Origin: Bdellovibrionaceae bacterium UBA1609
Lineage (GTDB): Bacteria > Bdellovibrionota > Bdellovibrionia > Bdellovibrionales > UBA1609
Direction: 5' to 3'
NCBI GenBank assembly: GCA_002321895.1
Contig: DCMZ01000010.1
Location: forward strand, 390,135 to 454,134
Length of the DNA stretch: 64,000 nt
The position numbers were made by a program, and so were the translations under genes. A model generated the notes under the pieces. That model searched no databases, was not told the DNA's origin, and worked only from the letters and a program-made list of their open reading frames with translations. Of the stretch, positions 33,400 through 41,011 are shown in pieces (positions within the stretch are counted from its first letter, which is position 1; every line of letters begins with the position of its first letter).

Positions 33400-34926
33400 T
33401 TAAGATTCGCCGTCTTCCATAAAAGAGTGCAGAACTTTTAGCACAATGGCCTCATCAGGATGGAGACTTTTCTTAATTTTAAAGACTCTATGGACAATGT
33501 CTTCATAAGAAAAGCTCGTAAAACCTTCATGATGTAGCAAGTAAGAAACATACCTAGTCACTCGATCGATGAGCTTTCCATTACTCGGCTTAACCCAAGT
33601 CATTATATTACTTTGAAACCGCCCCGCTCGACCCATAAGACATGTGGAGTGGGCATTCAAAAGCATCTTTAAAATTAGATGTTGAAACCAAGAATTATTT
33701 TTTGGAGCCGAAAATGATACGCTCTCCCCAGCTCCGTATTCAAACTGTATCGATTCGTTTTGATAGACCACCGAAATAAGGGAAGAGTCATCCTCCCCCA
33801 ACCATTCCGCCCCAAATTTCGAACTAAAATCAAAGGACAGAAGGTATTTACTTTTGGTCTCCACGTCGGACCAGTTCAAACTATGCGGCTCTCGATACAA
33901 TAAATGATGCCAGGAACTTTCAGCATCCATTGATCCCGCAATAGCTACATTGACCAAGACATGAATATGATCCCGCATTTCCTTTGCAGGCAACATGGTC
34001 TGCATGGAGAAGGTGGGTGCCCTTTCGGTGGTGTCCGTAAACACAGGCAGAGCAAACTCTTTGGCCCTATAGAGCACTCGCTCTCCCCGTATGAGCTGGT
34101 CACTCTCCCACAATGTTAAAGGACTCAATTTTGAATAATCTAACTGAGCGTGCCAGCTCTGAAGCTCGGCTAGGTTCTCACTGAATCGTTCCGGAGTGCT
34201 CAATGACTGAAGACAAAGTGCCAAAGCTGACATTAGTATTGTTGAGGACTGCATCCGGGTGGAACCGGCCAAAGCCATTGAGCCAGTATTCCAGAAACTG
34301 GCCTGAATATTTGAGTGCTCTATCGCTGAACGACTTCTGGGAATGCGATATGCTTCTTCTTCAGGATTACTCATCATTAAATGCACCGGATATTTACTGA
34401 TGCCGGAACCCGCCACTGCCGCACCTAGTACGTAGGGTGTTTCTCCTCCTTCGGTGACGGCAACCAACATATCATCCGATGTAAAACCCATCTGCTTAAG
34501 ATGTCGTTCTCCATATTCAGGATGATCCTCATAGCCTTCTAGAGATCGAACAAGAGCCACATCTCCACCGGCCATAAATGAGCAGACAAAATTTTCTGGC
34601 AATGCAAGCTCACTACGCCATAGGGCTTCCAGATTTATAGCTAAACGTCCTGTAGCACCGCACCCTACTATAAACAAACGTCCACCATCGTAATGAACTT
34701 TACGAATAGCTGCATACAAATCTTGCAACTGGTCGCTAAAGCCACTCAACTTTGACATCGCCTGAGTATCCACCCGTTGGATCATGGACAGTGCATTCCC
34801 GATATCAAGAGAACACATCTCCCCTAGACCAGTGGTCCACTCATGGGGTTTTTCGGTGGTCAAAAAACCCAACTGATAGTCCGACTTAACGGCAAGAAAA
34901 TCATCGGCAGTTTCAAAGAAAGACAT
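33400..34926 (-). CDS. SIS-domain protein, GKRP/MurQ-like
   Basis: About 508 residues from the ATG at 34926; the open frame extends to 35037 but would cross the divergent thiolase promoter. The SIS fold has Gly-Gly-Arg-Leu-Phe-Ile-Val-Gly-Cys-Gly-Ala-Thr-Gly-Arg-Leu-Ala near residue 82 and a Met-Ala-Gly-Gly-Asp-Val-Ala-Leu-Val motif near 120 as in MurQ N-acetylmuramate-6-phosphate etherase and the glucokinase regulatory protein. At 508 residues it is far longer than MurQ (about 300), and a second SIS-like half follows (Thr-Asp-Thr-Thr-Glu-Arg-Ala-Pro-Thr-Phe), as in GKRP. It may bind sugar phosphates or recycle peptidoglycan sugars. Confidence 0.75.
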   Translation of the reverse strand: MSFFETADDFLAVKSDYQLGFLTTEKPHEWTTGLGEMCSLDIGNALSMIQRVDTQAMSKLSGFSDQLQDLYAAIRKVHYDGGRLFIVGCGATGRLAINLEALWRSELALPENFVCSFMAGGDVALVRSLEGYEDHPEYGERHLKQMGFTSDDMLVAVTEGGETPYVLGAAVAGSGISKYPVHLMMSNPEEEAYRIPRSRSAIEHSNIQASFWNTGSMALAGSTRMQSSTILMSALALCLQSLSTPERFSENLAELQSWHAQLDYSKLSPLTLWESDQLIRGERVLYRAKEFALPVFTDTTERAPTFSMQTMLPAKEMRDHIHVLVNVAIAGSMDAESSWHHLLYREPHSLNWSDVETKSKYLLSFDFSSKFGAEWLGEDDSSLISVVYQNESIQFEYGAGESVSFSAPKNNSWFQHLILKMLLNAHSTCLMGRAGRFQSNIMTWVKPSNGKLIDRVTRYVSYLLHHEGFTSFSYEDIVHRVFKIKKSLHPDEAIVLKVLHSFMEDGES

Positions 34927-35035
34927 ACACTTATTATGCGAGCAATTGATGCTACTGTTCAAACGAAAAGTCCATTGGCTGAACCTCCACAACATGCGAA
35001 TATAGAGCCTGTTTTTTACACATTGAGGAGAGAAC

Positions 35036-36316
35036 ATGTCAGAAATTCGTCGTGTAGCAATAGTAGGTGGTCAACGCATTCCTTTTTGCCGATCGTCAGG
35101 TAAGTATATGGGCATCAGTAACCGTGAGCTTGTTACTCATGCGGTCAATTCGGTGGTTGCAAAATATAACCTTTCCGGAAAAGAAATCGGGGAAGTGGTA
35201 TTAGGTGCGGTGGTTAAACATTCCAGCGACTGGAACTTAGCCCGTGAAACTGTTTTAGGAACTCAATTACACCCAGCTACACCGGCTTATGATATTCAGC
35301 AAGCGTGTGGAACAAGTTTAGAATCCTGTATGCTTGTGGCCAATAAAATTGCTTTGGGGCAAATAGATGTAGGAATTGGCGCTGGTACGGATACCAATTC
35401 CGATATTCCTGTCGTTTTCAAACAAGAGTTTGCTCATCGATTGCTTCGAATGAACAAGCAAAAATCACCGGCTGGACAGATTAAAGAGCTCTCCGGAATT
35501 CTGACTCATCCTTCGGAGCTTTTACCAAAGCTTCCCGGAGTGACCGAGCCTCGAACAAAATTGAGCATGGGGCAACATTGTGAGCTGATGGCCAAAGAAT
35601 GGAACATTTCCAGAGAAGAACAGGATGAGTTAGCTTACCTGAGTCATAAGACCGCTTCTGAAGCCTACGAAGCCGGATGGTACAACGATTTAGTCGTACC
35701 TTTTAATGGCGTTGAAAAAGACAATAACGTTCGACCTGATACCTCCATAGAAAAGTTAGCCAAGTTAAGAACCGCCTATGATCGTTCAGAAAAAGGGACC
35801 CTTACAGCAGGTAACTCCACTCCGTTGACGGATGGGGCCGCCGCTGTACTTCTCTGCTCGGAAGAGTATGCCAAACAAAACGACCTTCCAGTTCTCGCCT
35901 ATCTTACTCATTGCCAAACGGCAGCTGTAGATCATGTAAAAGGTGATGGTCTTTTGATCGCACCCACCGTAGCCGTTGCTAAAATGATTCAAAGGGCTGG
36001 AATTAAGTTACAGGATTTCGATTTTTATGAAATCCATGAAGCCTTTGCTGCTCAAGTTCTATGTACTTTAAAAGCATGGGAGTCAGAGGAGTACTGCTCT
36101 AAAAAAATGGGTTTAAGCTCAGCCTTAGGATCTATTGATCGCAGCAAGATGAACGTTCGCGGGGGTAGCTTAGCCGTAGGGCATCCTTTTGCGGCCACCG
36201 GAGCGCGTATTGTCGCTGGACTGGCGAAAATGATTGACGAAGCTGGCTCCGGCCGAGGACTCATCTCCGTTTGTACAGCTGGTGGAATGGGTGTTACCGC
36301 AATTTTAGAAAAGTAG
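35036..36316 (+). CDS. thiolase (acetyl-CoA acyltransferase)
   Basis: A 426-residue type-II-like thiolase. The nucleophilic Cys91 is in Gln-Gln-Ala-Cys-Gly-Thr-Ser, with the conserved Asn-Val-Arg-Gly-Gly-Ser-Leu-Ala-Val-Gly-His-Pro and Cys-Thr-Ala-Gly-Gly-Met-Gly motifs near the C-terminus. It cleaves 3-ketoacyl-CoA in fatty-acid beta-oxidation or condenses acetyl-CoA; its length and Asn-Val-Arg-Gly-Gly pattern resemble FadI. ETF-QO at 25551 would receive electrons from the same pathway. The ATG has GAGGAGA upstream and the gene is divergent from the SIS gene, with prolyl iminopeptidase 13 bases downstream. Confidence 0.92.
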   Translation: MSEIRRVAIVGGQRIPFCRSSGKYMGISNRELVTHAVNSVVAKYNLSGKEIGEVVLGAVVKHSSDWNLARETVLGTQLHPATPAYDIQQACGTSLESCMLVANKIALGQIDVGIGAGTDTNSDIPVVFKQEFAHRLLRMNKQKSPAGQIKELSGILTHPSELLPKLPGVTEPRTKLSMGQHCELMAKEWNISREEQDELAYLSHKTASEAYEAGWYNDLVVPFNGVEKDNNVRPDTSIEKLAKLRTAYDRSEKGTLTAGNSTPLTDGAAAVLLCSEEYAKQNDLPVLAYLTHCQTAAVDHVKGDGLLIAPTVAVAKMIQRAGIKLQDFDFYEIHEAFAAQVLCTLKAWESEEYCSKKMGLSSALGSIDRSKMNVRGGSLAVGHPFAATGARIVAGLAKMIDEAGSGRGLISVCTAGGMGVTAILEK

Positions 36317-36329
36317 AAAGATAAGCGTA

Positions 36330-37298
36330 ATGACGTTGATAGAACAAGGTATTGAAAAACTATTTCCAGAGATCGAACCTTTCGATCACGGCCACTTACA
36401 AGTATCAGACACACACCGCATCTTTTTCGAAAGATGCGGAAACGAAAATGGCACTCCGGTGGTATTTCTTCATGGAGGACCCGGGGGTGGGATTTCGCCC
36501 CTTTATCGCCGATTCTTTGATCCGGAAAAGTACCATATCATATTATTTGACCAGCGAGGGGCCGGGAAAAGCACTCCCCATGCGGAATTAAAAGAGAACA
36601 CTACATGGGATTTGGTCGGAGACATCGAATCCTTACGAGAAAAGTTTGGAATTGATAAATGGCATGTATTTGGTGGTAGCTGGGGAAGTACGTTGGCTAT
36701 GATCTATGCCATTAAACATCCGGATCGAGTTATGAGCCTGATGTTGAGAGGTATTTTTCTTTGCCGCCCCCAAGAAATACAATGGTTCTATCAAGAAGGT
36801 GCGAGCCGGATATTTAAAGACCATTGGGAAAAATACTTTATCCCTCCTATTCCTGAATCGGACAGAGGCAACCTAGTAAAGGCCTATTACGATATTTTAA
36901 CAGGAGACGACAAAGAGAAGCAGTTGAAAGCGGCAAAAGGTTGGTCGCAATGGGAAGCTTCCACTTCATTTCTGCATCCTCAAACCGATATCATTGAAGA
37001 CTTTGGAGATCCGGAATTGGCCGTCGCTTTTGCTCGGATCGAATGCCATTACTTTACGAACAATATCTTCACGGATTCCCAAAATTATATTTTAGAGAAT
37101 GTTGATGGATTGAGAGGTATCCCAACACGAGTGGTGCATGGTCGCTACGATGTGGTGTGCCCGGTAGAAAACGCCTTCGACTTAAAAGCTCAATGGCCAG
37201 AGCTCGATCTCCATATAGCTCCCCAATCTGGTCATTCCGCCTTGGAACCACAGATCGCTGAAAAACTCATCCAGTTCACCAACGATGCTGTGAGATAA
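36330..37298 (+). CDS. pip: prolyl iminopeptidase (peptidase S33)
   Basis: A 322-residue alpha/beta hydrolase that removes N-terminal proline. The oxyanion-hole motif His-Gly-Gly-Pro-Gly-Gly-Gly is at about residue 49, the nucleophile Ser117 is in Gly-Gly-Ser-Trp-Gly-Ser, Asp-Gln-Arg-Gly-Ala-Gly-Lys-Ser is present, and the catalytic Asp and His follow in Gly-Arg-Tyr-Asp and Gly-His-Ser. There is no signal peptide. The gene follows the thiolase by 13 bases, likely in one transcript, but a shared function is not evident. A structured hairpin follows 14 bases after the stop. Confidence 0.92.
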   Translation: MTLIEQGIEKLFPEIEPFDHGHLQVSDTHRIFFERCGNENGTPVVFLHGGPGGGISPLYRRFFDPEKYHIILFDQRGAGKSTPHAELKENTTWDLVGDIESLREKFGIDKWHVFGGSWGSTLAMIYAIKHPDRVMSLMLRGIFLCRPQEIQWFYQEGASRIFKDHWEKYFIPPIPESDRGNLVKAYYDILTGDDKEKQLKAAKGWSQWEASTSFLHPQTDIIEDFGDPELAVAFARIECHYFTNNIFTDSQNYILENVDGLRGIPTRVVHGRYDVVCPVENAFDLKAQWPELDLHIAPQSGHSALEPQIAEKLIQFTNDAVR

Positions 37299-37700
37299 CC
37301 CAACTCATTAAAGAGGTGTCGAAGAAACGGCCTTGTCCGGAACGACACCTCATACCTTGGGCCAGCAAAAAGGTTCGACAATAAAAACCTGATTCCCTTG
37401 GAAAATGGCTCCTGTAAGGGGTTTCAGAGGACTCACTTCTATTACTTAGGTCTTGAAATCAGGACCTGCCTGATTCAGATTGATTCAAATTAAATTCAAA
37501 AATAGTGTCTGGTTTTTTATCAGAGAAAGATCCTGATCAAAAAAGAAAGAAAATTCTTAGACAATTTGCCTTCCCAAAAATCTAGATAGTTCCATTGAAT
37601 ACAATAACTTAAGGCCAGTCCTGCGACCTTTGTCTTGCTGGCAAATTATTGGGCATATCAATTGCTCTATTAGTTATTGCTAGAAAAAGGGGGCATTAAA
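37299..37700. other. gene-free region (about 400 bp) with several hairpins upstream of a lipoprotein gene
   Basis: No coding sequence was found. A long hairpin (37313-37351) follows the prolyl iminopeptidase; further right are possible stems (CCCTT/AAGGG near 37393-37421, AGGTC/GACCT near 37448-37467). The final 100 bases are A/T-rich and should hold the promoter of the vWA-like lipoprotein gene; no consensus pair is compelling. A known riboswitch fold could not be matched by eye. Confidence 0.45.
37313..37351 (+). terminator. 9-bp hairpin after prolyl iminopeptidase, no T-run
   Basis: GAGGTGTCG (37313-37321) pairs exactly with CGACACCTC (37343-37351), and CGG/CCG inside add a second stem. 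No run of T follows, so it is either a Rho-assisted terminator, an mRNA 3'-end stabiliser or part of a structured RNA. Confidence 0.45.
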
Positions 37701-38735
37701 ATGTGTGGTCTAGGTCTTAGGCTTTTACTGGGTCTTTCTACTTTTGTACTTATTAACTGTTCTGACGTCCAGTTCGAACAACTCCCCGTGGAGTCCACTC
37801 AACAATCAGAAACGCCACCGGTGAACGGAAAAGGTGTGACTGAATCTTTTGAGCAAACTTCGGAGGAACCCAAGTTAGATATATTAGTTATTGTTGATAA
37901 CTCACCTTCCATGAGACGTGAGCAACGTAAGCTCGGTGAGCGCATGAGTAGCTTCACCAGTCATCTAGAAGATGTGGATTGGCAGATTTCTGTAACCAAC
38001 ACGGATGTCTCCAGTGGTAGCCACGCTAAAAATGGGCATCTCTTTAAATTTGAAGATACCAATAAAAAAACACTCACCAAGCATGATCCTGATTACAACG
38101 ATCTTTTCTTGAAGACAGTTGTAATGAAAGACGCAGCAGACTGTGTTGGTGGTTGTCCGAGCACGACAGAACAACCCTTAGCCGCGCTTGGGATGGCCAT
38201 CAGCATGGGAGACAATGAAAACTATGAACTCTTCCGTGATAACTCTGATTTTGCAGTGATTATTATTAGCGACGAAGATGAAATGAGTACAGGTCCCTCA
38301 AGAGCCATGAAACCTCGTAAAGTATTGGCAGCTATGAATGGTTTGTTTCCCGAGAAAAACATCAGCGTCCACGGCGTTATCATAGAACCTGGAGATAGGG
38401 ATTGTAAGGACGATCAAGGTTATGACGGTAGCTATGGGACACACGTGGCCGAATTTGCAAGAATAACAAACGGAGTCACTACTAGTATTTGCGCCGATGA
38501 CTATGCCTATGGATTGTCAGATATAGGTCAGGTGGCTCGTCAGCTATTAAATTCTGTCACGCTGTCTCGAAAACCATTGGAAAATAGTGTGTCCGTTTCT
38601 TTCTCCCCATTTCATGCAACAAACTTCTCTGTCTCGGGAAAGAAAATACTCTTTGAAATTCCACCTCCTGCTGGTACGCAAATCACTGTGAACTATGCAG
38701 TGGATGAAGGCGATATCGTTCCTCTAGAACATTAG
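37701..38735 (+). CDS. lipoprotein with von Willebrand A-like domain
   Basis: A 344-residue lipoprotein from the ATG at 37701, chosen because GGGGG lies just upstream; an earlier in-frame TTG is worse. The signal sequence ends Leu-Ile-Asn-Cys, a lipobox-like site at about residue 20. A vWA-like core begins near residue 60 with Leu-Asp-Ile-Leu-Val-Ile-Val-Asp-Asn-Ser-Pro-Ser-Met, a MIDAS Asp-x-Ser-x-Ser motif for metal-dependent binding. There are several Cys pairs in the middle and end (Asp-Cys-Val-Gly-Gly-Cys). It is probably an outer-membrane-anchored adhesion or assembly protein. It converges on the carboxypeptidase gene. Confidence 0.8.
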   Translation: MCGLGLRLLLGLSTFVLINCSDVQFEQLPVESTQQSETPPVNGKGVTESFEQTSEEPKLDILVIVDNSPSMRREQRKLGERMSSFTSHLEDVDWQISVTNTDVSSGSHAKNGHLFKFEDTNKKTLTKHDPDYNDLFLKTVVMKDAADCVGGCPSTTEQPLAALGMAISMGDNENYELFRDNSDFAVIIISDEDEMSTGPSRAMKPRKVLAAMNGLFPEKNISVHGVIIEPGDRDCKDDQGYDGSYGTHVAEFARITNGVTTSICADDYAYGLSDIGQVARQLLNSVTLSRKPLENSVSVSFSPFHATNFSVSGKKILFEIPPPAGTQITVNYAVDEGDIVPLEH

Positions 38736-38744
38736 TACCAATAA

Positions 38745-38801
38745 CCTTTCAGGGTTCCCGAGCCTTAAATAAAATCAAATGGCTCGGGTCACCAGGAAAG
38801 G
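38745..38801. terminator. bidirectional terminator-like hairpin between convergent genes
   Basis: CCCGAGCC (38757-38764) pairs perfectly with GGCTCGGG (38781-38788), and the outer CCTTTC (38745-38750) pairs with GAAAGG (38796-38801). The loop is A/T-rich. It separates the rightward lipoprotein gene from the leftward carboxypeptidase gene. Confidence 0.6.
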
Positions 38802-38826
38802 GTGTTGAAGTCCAACTTCTCTAATC

Positions 38827-40077
38827 CTACTGGATCAAAGGCGACTGTAAACCAAACTTCATATGAGTGGGCTGTAACACTCCATAGGGATTCTCAGAAT
38901 TTTCTATAAGATAAAGTGCCGGCTCAATATTTTTATTAAACACAACATCGATCTTGTCTTCTCCCGGATAGAATCCACCCTGCCAGAAATTTTTAGGATC
39001 CAATTCAAATGTGAACGAAATAATTCCGTGTCTTCCAAAGGACCAATCCGTTGTATCACCGCTAGCAATGTATAAATCTGAAGATTGCTGAGGCGTGTAT
39101 CTATTCCACTGAGCCATTCTTCGAGCCATAGTATCATGCACTCTATAAGCGCTATTATCGCCAATAGGATCATACGAATGCCCCCAAGGGTATAAAATCA
39201 ATTCGGAGAAAGTATGATAAGACAGTAAGATAGTAATGTTATCGTGCTCACTCACGTAGTCGCGAATGGCCCGTGATTCAGGCTCTGAAAAGGGCTCTTC
39301 TCCCATGTAGGTGTCTGAACTTTTGTTCGTGCTGGACCCACCAGTTCCCCACTCATAACCATAGTTTCTATTGAGATCCACACCAAAAGAACCATCACCA
39401 TTATTCTTACGGTTTTTGCGCCACATTTTGTATCTACCACCAGAAATATCGTGTTCGGCCCCATCAGGATTTACAATGGGAATGATATGGATGTCGCGAT
39501 GGCGGACAAAATTAACAATTCGATCGTTACCAGCTCGGTACTCTCTGACCAGGTACTGAGCTAACATCAATGGCATTTCCACCGAAATATGCTCCCTGGC
39601 GTGGTGGCCACCCATAAAAATAACCCCAGGCAAAGCTGATTGATCCGATGACTCTTCACCAATTCGAACTACAAGAATATCTCGGCCTTCATGACTTTGA
39701 CCAATGCTTTTCATTCTTACGATATCTGGGTTTTCGTTGGCCAAGGTAGTCAATGCCGTCGTGAGCTCATCATAGTTATGAAACTTACTATCGTCAGAAG
39801 GATAATCCATCATCTCAACCGTCATTGGAAAATTCACTTCCACATTAAATCGAGATTTGAGCTGCTCTAGTTCAGCGCTTTTGGCAATACCTGTAACGTG
39901 ATCTTCACCCACATATTCGATGGTGATTCCGGTGTTGGCAATGGCTGTTCTTTGAACTTTATCCGTAGCCGATATTTTTATCCAATGAATGTCTGGTGTG
40001 CTCGCCCAAGAAAATCCACTCAATAAAAGTGTAAACAAAACGATTAATGATCTTTGTATCCATGAAATCCGTTTCAT
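38827..40077 (-). CDS. secreted zinc carboxypeptidase (peptidase M14)
   Basis: A 416-residue protein with a signal peptide (residues 1-25, ending Ser-Trp-Ala). It has a short propeptide and an M14 catalytic domain: zinc ligands His and Glu in His-His-Ala-Arg-Glu-His, the arginine site Asp-Leu-Asn-Arg-Asn-Tyr, the third zinc His in Ser-Tyr-His-Thr-Phe-Ser-Glu, and the catalytic Glu in Thr-Phe-Glu-Leu-Asp-Pro. Members remove C-terminal residues. Secreted peptidases are abundant in predatory and scavenging bacteria, and this fits the window. The gene is divergent from the EamA transporter. Confidence 0.92.
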   Translation of the reverse strand: MKRISWIQRSLIVLFTLLLSGFSWASTPDIHWIKISATDKVQRTAIANTGITIEYVGEDHVTGIAKSAELEQLKSRFNVEVNFPMTVEMMDYPSDDSKFHNYDELTTALTTLANENPDIVRMKSIGQSHEGRDILVVRIGEESSDQSALPGVIFMGGHHAREHISVEMPLMLAQYLVREYRAGNDRIVNFVRHRDIHIIPIVNPDGAEHDISGGRYKMWRKNRKNNGDGSFGVDLNRNYGYEWGTGGSSTNKSSDTYMGEEPFSEPESRAIRDYVSEHDNITILLSYHTFSELILYPWGHSYDPIGDNSAYRVHDTMARRMAQWNRYTPQQSSDLYIASGDTTDWSFGRHGIISFTFELDPKNFWQGGFYPGEDKIDVVFNKNIEPALYLIENSENPYGVLQPTHMKFGLQSPLIQ

Positions 40078-40147
40078 GTTTCCCCCTTAATTTTTTACAA
40101 TAAAACGATAGCATAGATTAAAGAGCGGTTAATACCTTTCAAGTGCG

Positions 40148-41011
40148 TTGACTTTACGCGTTCAATCGTCGAATGTGGCACCAATGTCACTCATGCTTAT
40201 ATCTGTCATTTGTTTTGCTTTTGCTAATATCTTTGTAAAGGCCCATCCGGAGATCCCTTTTTACCAATGGGCATTTTTTAGAGCTGGTTTCATCTTAATT
40301 TTTGCCTACGGGTTTATGAAAGCAAAAGGAATATCGGCTTTAGGTAATAATCGCCCCCTCTTAGTCACTCGGGGTATTTTTGGAACCATAGGTATCATCT
40401 TATATTTTTACACCGTCCAAAACACTTCCCTTGGAACAGCCACAACCATTCAATACCTCTCTCCCCTATTTGCAGTGTTTATTGCTCTCTACTTTTTTAA
40501 AGAGCCTCTGAACAGAAATAACTTTGTGGCGTTCCTACTTGCAATATGTGGGGTCATTGTCATGAAGTATTCCGACATCACTCTGACAGGAAAAGTAACA
40601 AGCATCGGAGTCTTTGCGGCAGTCTGTTCTGCGATCGCTTATAATTGCATCCGACAACTCAAAAGTACCGACCACCCCATGACAGTGGTCTTCTATTTCC
40701 CATTAGTTACATTCCCCGTGACCGGAGTTTTTGTTTTAAACCATTGGGTTACACCTGATATTACTGGATGGATTCATGTATTGATTTTTTGTGCTCTTAA
40801 TATGTTAGCTCAGTATTTAATGACAATCAGTTACCAAGAAAATCAGGTAAAAACTGTGAGCATTGTGAAATATGTGGGTGTCATAATTTCATTTGTTATT
40901 GGATGGGTGGGTTTTAATGAACCGGTCACTCTATCCATGTCGGTGGGGGTATTGCTGATTCTGGGCGCACTGTATCTCAACAAACCACAAAAACCAGCAA
41001 AAACTCCTTAA
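40148..41011 (+). CDS. EamA/DMT-family transporter
   Basis: A 287-residue membrane protein with about ten hydrophobic segments and two EamA repeats (first half Phe-Ala-Phe-Ala-Asn-Ile-Phe-Val-Lys, second half from about residue 150). The drug/metabolite transporter superfamily exports or imports small molecules; the substrate is not predictable. A TTG at 40148 is the longest start; the ATG at 40184 would drop 12 residues, neither has a good Shine-Dalgarno. The 3' end meets the convergent LysM gene with no gap. Confidence 0.8.
   Translation: MTLRVQSSNVAPMSLMLISVICFAFANIFVKAHPEIPFYQWAFFRAGFILIFAYGFMKAKGISALGNNRPLLVTRGIFGTIGIILYFYTVQNTSLGTATTIQYLSPLFAVFIALYFFKEPLNRNNFVAFLLAICGVIVMKYSDITLTGKVTSIGVFAAVCSAIAYNCIRQLKSTDHPMTVVFYFPLVTFPVTGVFVLNHWVTPDITGWIHVLIFCALNMLAQYLMTISYQENQVKTVSIVKYVGVIISFVIGWVGFNEPVTLSMSVGVLLILGALYLNKPQKPAKTP

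Noticed and set aside
37299..37700. Cyclic-di-GMP riboswitch
   Set aside because: No GEMM-type core sequence or two-helix arrangement was found by eye; a covariance search would decide.
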